Source: Carboxydothermus hydrogenoformans Z-2901
Lineage (GTDB): Bacteria > Bacillota > Z-2901 > Carboxydothermales > Carboxydothermaceae
DNA: 64,000 bases
Reading direction: 5' to 3'
Assembly (NCBI RefSeq): GCF_000012865.1
Contig: NC_007503.1
Location: 372,001-436,000, forward strand
The translations under genes and the position numbers were made by a program. Below the pieces are notes generated by a model. The model had not been told where the DNA came from, did no database searches, and saw only the letters and a list, made by a program, of their open reading frames with translations. Positions within the stretch are counted from its first letter, which is position 1; every line of letters begins with the position of its first letter. This document shows positions 60,784 to 64,000 of the stretch, in pieces.

Positions 60784-62151
60784 TTGAAAGTTCGCTATGT
60801 ACCTTTAAGGCCAAACAAAAACTTGGGAATAGCGGGGAAAATTTTTCTTTTAATTGGTGTCATTTATTTACTATTTTTAGTTTTTTCCTGGGGATATGTT
60901 AAGGTAGATAAAATTTTGCTGGACAAAAGCTTTTCCGAAATTATGAAGGAAGAAAAGGCCAATAAACCAAAAATAATGGCCAAGCAGCGAAAACTTTTAG
61001 AAGAAAGGTATAATCTTACCCCAAAAACTACAACCGAAGTAACCATGAGCGGGGGAAAACCGCTTCCAGTAGGACCTACTGCCAGACTGAAAAATGGTCT
61101 TACTTTTGAAGATTTAGCCAGTATGTCTCCCGAAGAAATTAAAGAAAAAGGTGTCTTTCCCTATTTACCGTTACCCCACCCCCACCCTCAGAACGGCGGG
61201 ATGGTTTTTCCACCGGTGCAGACTAAGATTCACCCGGAGTTAGTGCGCTTTGACGTAGATTTCGATTTACCCGATGCCTTTTTACCGGAATTTCCTCCGC
61301 CTCTATATCTTACCACCCATCCCGAATTGGGGGATGTATCCAAAGGAAAAGAAATTACCTTGGATAACTATTACGAACTTTTTAAAGATATTTTAACTCC
61401 GGTGCAATTAGAAGGCCTCAGGCTTCTTTTAACCAAGTTTCCCCAGCAGCAGTTTAACGCTACTGATGACCGGAAAAGTGAAAAACCAAGCCTTGGAGTG
61501 TCGTGCTTTGATTGTCACGTCAACGGCCATACCACCGGACAATTCCATTTAAATCCGGATAATCGCCCTCAAGAAACCCGTTTTCGAATTGATACGGTGA
61601 GTTTAAGGGGCACCCATATACAACAATTATTTGGTTCTAAACGCTCCATTCGTTCGGTAGAAGATTTTTGTGAATTTGAGCAGCGGTCAGCTTATTTTGA
61701 CGGTGATCATACTTTGGCGGCCAAAAAAGGAATAAACCCGCTCTCCCGGGAGCAGGTAATGCATATGGCCCAGTTTATCAATATCATTGATTTTCCGCCG
61801 GCACCCAAATTAAATCGTTATGGCAGGCTTGACCCGGCCAAAGCTACCGAAAAGGAACTTTTAGGAGAAAAAATCTTTTTTGGCAAAGGTAAATGCGGCT
61901 ACTGCCATCCGGCACCGTACTATACCGACCAGTTAATGCACGATTTAAAGGTGGAGCGCTTTTACCAGGGTCGGCCGGAAGGGCCCATCAAAACTTTTAC
62001 CTTAAGAGGACTTAAAGATTCACCGCCTTATTTTCACGATGGCCGCCTGTTAACCATTGAAGATACGGTAGAATTTTTTAATCTTGTCCTGGAATTAAAA
62101 CTTACCCGGGAAGAAAAGGAAGCGCTCGTTGCGTTCCTACGCCAGCTTTAA
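60784..62151 (+). CDS. Membrane-anchored dihaem cytochrome c peroxidase-like protein
   Basis: The 455-residue protein has an N-terminal membrane anchor (about residues 14-36), then a proline-rich linker and two CXXCH haem motifs: CFDCH (about residue 244) and CGYCH (about 372), the layout of the MauG/CcpA peroxidase superfamily. It should sit on the outer face of the membrane and reduce peroxide. TTG 60784 follows AGGAGGTGAG. The hemerythrin/PAS gene beside it suggests oxidative-stress function. Confidence 0.85.
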   Translation: MKVRYVPLRPNKNLGIAGKIFLLIGVIYLLFLVFSWGYVKVDKILLDKSFSEIMKEEKANKPKIMAKQRKLLEERYNLTPKTTTEVTMSGGKPLPVGPTARLKNGLTFEDLASMSPEEIKEKGVFPYLPLPHPHPQNGGMVFPPVQTKIHPELVRFDVDFDLPDAFLPEFPPPLYLTTHPELGDVSKGKEITLDNYYELFKDILTPVQLEGLRLLLTKFPQQQFNATDDRKSEKPSLGVSCFDCHVNGHTTGQFHLNPDNRPQETRFRIDTVSLRGTHIQQLFGSKRSIRSVEDFCEFEQRSAYFDGDHTLAAKKGINPLSREQVMHMAQFINIIDFPPAPKLNRYGRLDPAKATEKELLGEKIFFGKGKCGYCHPAPYYTDQLMHDLKVERFYQGRPEGPIKTFTLRGLKDSPPYFHDGRLLTIEDTVEFFNLVLELKLTREEKEALVAFLRQL

Positions 62152-62169
62152 AACTAAACGCCAAATTTT

Positions 62170-62218
62170 GGGACGGTTCTTTTTTTAGGCGTATAAACGC
62201 AAATATAAGAACCGTTCC
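62170..62218. repeat. Palindromic repeat, GGGACGGTTCT family, copy 3 (inverted)
   Basis: GGGACGGTTCT (62170-62180) and AGAACCGTTCC (62208-62218), one mismatch. The core AGGCGTATAAACGCAAAT is the reverse complement of the copy 2 core type, so copies 2 and 3 point towards each other across 59.4-62.2 kb. Confidence 0.78.
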
Positions 62219-62276
62219 TTTTTTGCTTTATCTTTTTGCGGAAGTGGTGTATTTTAGGGGTAGGGGGTGTAAAAAG

Positions 62277-62669
62277 GTGGAGATAGTGCTGCGGCCGATT
62301 GGCTACGTGCGTAACAGCTTTAATTCCAAAGAAAAAATGGATTACGATGAGGATATTTCGGAAATTGTAGTCTATGAGGAATTTGTTCCGGGGCTTTACA
62401 GGATTGAAGACGAAGAGTACATAACTATTATTTTTTATTTTCATTTAAGCAATGAAGAAAAACTCATTACTGTTAGAAGAGACGGCAAGGAAACCGGGGT
62501 TTTTGCCTCGAGAAGTCCCAATCGTCCCAATCATTTAGGGATTGCCACCGGAAGGCTTTTAAAACGGGAAGGAAATGTCTTAACTGTAAAGGGAATTGAC
62601 TGCTTAAACCAAACACCTGTTTTAGACATTAAGCCTAAAAGCCGGAAATTTGACGGGGTGGATGGTTAA
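62277..62669 (+). CDS. TsaA/TrmO-like protein
   Basis: The 130-residue protein matches the TrmO/YaeB (UPF0066) core: LRPIGYVRNSF, TGVFASRSPNRPNHLGIATGRLL and DCLNQTPVLDIKP. TrmO methylates t6A37 in tRNA with SAM; this is a short single-domain form lacking the C-terminal extension of E. coli TrmO. GTG 62277 follows TAGGGGGTG; the frame upstream overlaps the repeat and is not used. Confidence 0.85.
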   Translation: MEIVLRPIGYVRNSFNSKEKMDYDEDISEIVVYEEFVPGLYRIEDEEYITIIFYFHLSNEEKLITVRRDGKETGVFASRSPNRPNHLGIATGRLLKREGNVLTVKGIDCLNQTPVLDIKPKSRKFDGVDG

Positions 62670-63215
62670 ATGGTGGAGTTTGTTTTTCTCGGAGATTCTT
62701 TAACTTACGGTTTTCCCTATGGACCTACCGCTTCCTGGGTAAATCTTAGTGCAGAAAAACTTGGAGTAAGTTTTCTTAATCTCGGAGTTTGCGGTGATAC
62801 TTTAGAGGATATGAAGGAAAGATTTAAAAGAGAGCGGATTTTAGGTAATACCCTTGTACTTTTAGGGGGTACCAATGATATATACGTTAATCGTCCGACC
62901 TCAGAAATCTTACAGGATGCACGGGAGATAATAACTGTGGCGAAAGAAAGAAATTTTTCTGCCATCGTATTAGCTTCTCCTCTGCCGGTTCTGGAAGAAG
63001 AGTGGGCTGATGAAAGATTAAAGATACTTGGAAGAAAATACCGGGAAATAGCCGGTGAATTGGGGGTAAAATATTTAGATTTTTACGAACCGTTTAAAAA
63101 GCTTTTAAAAAATAATCCGGGAGTTTTAATAGATGGTCTTCATCCCTCCCGGGAGGGTTACCGGTTTATGGCTCAAATCTTTTTGAGCTTTTTGGGTATT
63201 GAAAATGATTTTTAG
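62670..63215 (+). CDS. SGNH/GDSL-type hydrolase
   Basis: The 181-residue protein has the four SGNH blocks: GDSLTYG (Ser, residue about 9), the Gly block NLGVCGDTLEDM, GGTNDIY (Asn) and DGLHPSREGY (Asp, His). It is an esterase or lipase-like enzyme with no signal peptide. ATG 62670 overlaps the preceding stop (TAAATG), so the two genes are coupled. Confidence 0.9.
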   Translation: MVEFVFLGDSLTYGFPYGPTASWVNLSAEKLGVSFLNLGVCGDTLEDMKERFKRERILGNTLVLLGGTNDIYVNRPTSEILQDAREIITVAKERNFSAIVLASPLPVLEEEWADERLKILGRKYREIAGELGVKYLDFYEPFKKLLKNNPGVLIDGLHPSREGYRFMAQIFLSFLGIENDF

Positions 63216-63342
63216 TCTAAATTACTCAAAAAAAAGCAAAAATTAAAAATAAGTTAAAAAAGCTAATAAATCCTTGCTAACAGTCACTTTTTCCTGCAAA
63301 AATAATATATAATAATAAAAAAGTTTGCGGGAGTGTTTGGTT

Positions 63343-64000
63343 TTGAACGATAAAAAAGTTTCCTGGGCAAAACTTTCGATTATCTCCAATACTCTTCTGG
63401 TGCTTTTTAAGATTGTCGTTGGCCTTTTTACCGGTTCGGTAAGTATTATTGCCGAGGGCTTACATTCGGGAGTGGATTTATTGGCTTCCATCATTACCTT
63501 TTTTTCCGTAAAAGTTGCCAGTCGACCGGCGGATGTTCGTCACCCTTACGGCCATGGTAAAGTGGAAAATATTGCCGGAACAATTGAAGGGCTTTTAATT
63601 TTTTTAGGAGCGGTATTAATAATAAAAGAAGCTTTACCCAAGTTTTGGCATCCGGAAATGCCCGAAAGCCTTGGCTGGGGCATGGGAGTCATGGCAGTTT
63701 CAGCTTTGGTTAATTTTTTTATTTCCCAAACTTTATTAAAAATTGCCAAAGAAACCGATTCTCCAGCCTTAGAAGCGGATGGCTGGCACTTAAGGACCGA
63801 TGTTTATACCTCTGCGGGTGTGTTGTTAGGTCTACTTTTAATCAAACTTACGGGCATAACTTACTTTGACCCCATTTTGGCTTTGATTGTGGCCGGTATG
63901 ATTTTAAAAGCAGCTTATGAGATTACCTTTGAAGGCTTTGCCAACATGGTTGACACGGCATTGCCGGAAAAGGAGATTGCTTTAATTAAAGATTCCATTG
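63343..64000 (+). CDS. Cation diffusion facilitator (CDF) transporter, 3' truncated by window
   Basis: The first 219 residues are present; the gene runs off the window. They show six membrane helices and the paired metal sites HSGVD (EGLHSGVDLLAS) in helix 2 and HLRTD (DGWHLRTDVYTS) in helix 5, typical of zinc/iron-exporting CDF proteins. TTG 63343 follows GCGGGAG. Metal specificity is not determined; the HxxxD type fits FieF-like proteins. Confidence 0.9.
   Translation, partial: MNDKKVSWAKLSIISNTLLVLFKIVVGLFTGSVSIIAEGLHSGVDLLASIITFFSVKVASRPADVRHPYGHGKVENIAGTIEGLLIFLGAVLIIKEALPKFWHPEMPESLGWGMGVMAVSALVNFFISQTLLKIAKETDSPALEADGWHLRTDVYTSAGVLLGLLLIKLTGITYFDPILALIVAGMILKAAYEITFEGFANMVDTALPEKEIALIKDSI

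Noticed and set aside
62154-62444. 96-codon minus-strand frame
   Set aside because: It runs through the repeat copy 3 and the start of the TrmO-like gene on the other strand; no ribosome-binding site.
1-64000. CRISPR arrays, insertion sequences, prophage genes
   Set aside because: No regularly spaced repeats, transposase or phage genes were found; the only mobile-like items are the hairpin repeats and the rnpB insert.

Overview
The window reads as chromosomal DNA of a thermophilic, anaerobic, low-GC Firmicute. The best fit is Carboxydothermus (C. hydrogenoformans or a close relative). Reasons: AT-rich DNA with strong AGGAGG ribosome-binding sites and many GTG/TTG starts, Firmicute-type leaders (T-box, tandem glycine and cobalamin riboswitches), CcpN/YqfL/PpdK and DnaG/RpoD/TrmK gene orders, and a methylaspartate ammonia-lyase and double-cubane-cluster protein of the kinds characterised from C. 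hydrogenoformans. The species name is inference from gene content; no database search was possible. No insertion sequences, prophage or CRISPR arrays were seen.

Layout. 1-8.2 kb: lactate/2-hydroxyacid utilisation: LctP permease, GlcD/GlcF-type oxidase, a FadR-family repressor, LutC, and a fused LutB-LutA protein; both transcription units carry the same GGTCAGACC operator. 8.2-18.4 kb: acyl-CoA synthetase, recO, T-box-controlled glyQS, then ccpN-yqfL-ppdK. 18.4-22.7 kb: membrane metalloprotease and a YtrA-type regulated ABC transporter operon. 23.2-31.4 kb: information-processing genes (thpR, dgt, dnaG, rpoD, three tRNAs, trmK, a Nif3 protein, a zinc-ribbon protein). 31.5-33.4 kb: RNA-rich region with an RNase P RNA gene split by a protein-coding intervening sequence, and an unassigned structured RNA. 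33.4-38.6 kb: transporter, mgsA, arginase-like protein, aroF-tyrA-aroH. 39-43.2 kb: three-subunit molybdopterin oxidoreductase. 43.2-48 kb: cobalamin riboswitch-cobT and hemEHY. 48.1-51.6 kb: methylaspartate ammonia-lyase, a tRNA-Sec-shaped tRNA with a Cys anticodon, and the double-cubane-cluster protein with its ATP-dependent reductase. 51.7-58.8 kb: glycine riboswitch-gcvTHPAPB followed by two radical-SAM genes (LipS1/LipS2-like) and a LipM-like octanoyltransferase, which together can make and lipoylate the glycine cleavage system. 58.8-64 kb: small proteins, a hemerythrin/PAS sensor, a membrane-anchored dihaem peroxidase-like protein, TrmO-like, SGNH hydrolase and a truncated cation-efflux gene.

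The most unusual objects are (1) the RNase P RNA gene interrupted exactly at the tip of helix P12 by a 441-nt intervening sequence that encodes a four-helix-bundle (S23/IVP) protein, of the kind normally found inside 23S rRNA genes; (2) the selC-shaped tRNA with GCA anticodon and U73 placed 25 nt before the double-cubane-cluster protein gene; and (3) an unassigned, terminator-ended structured RNA at about 33.0-33.3 kb preceded by a C-rich hairpin.
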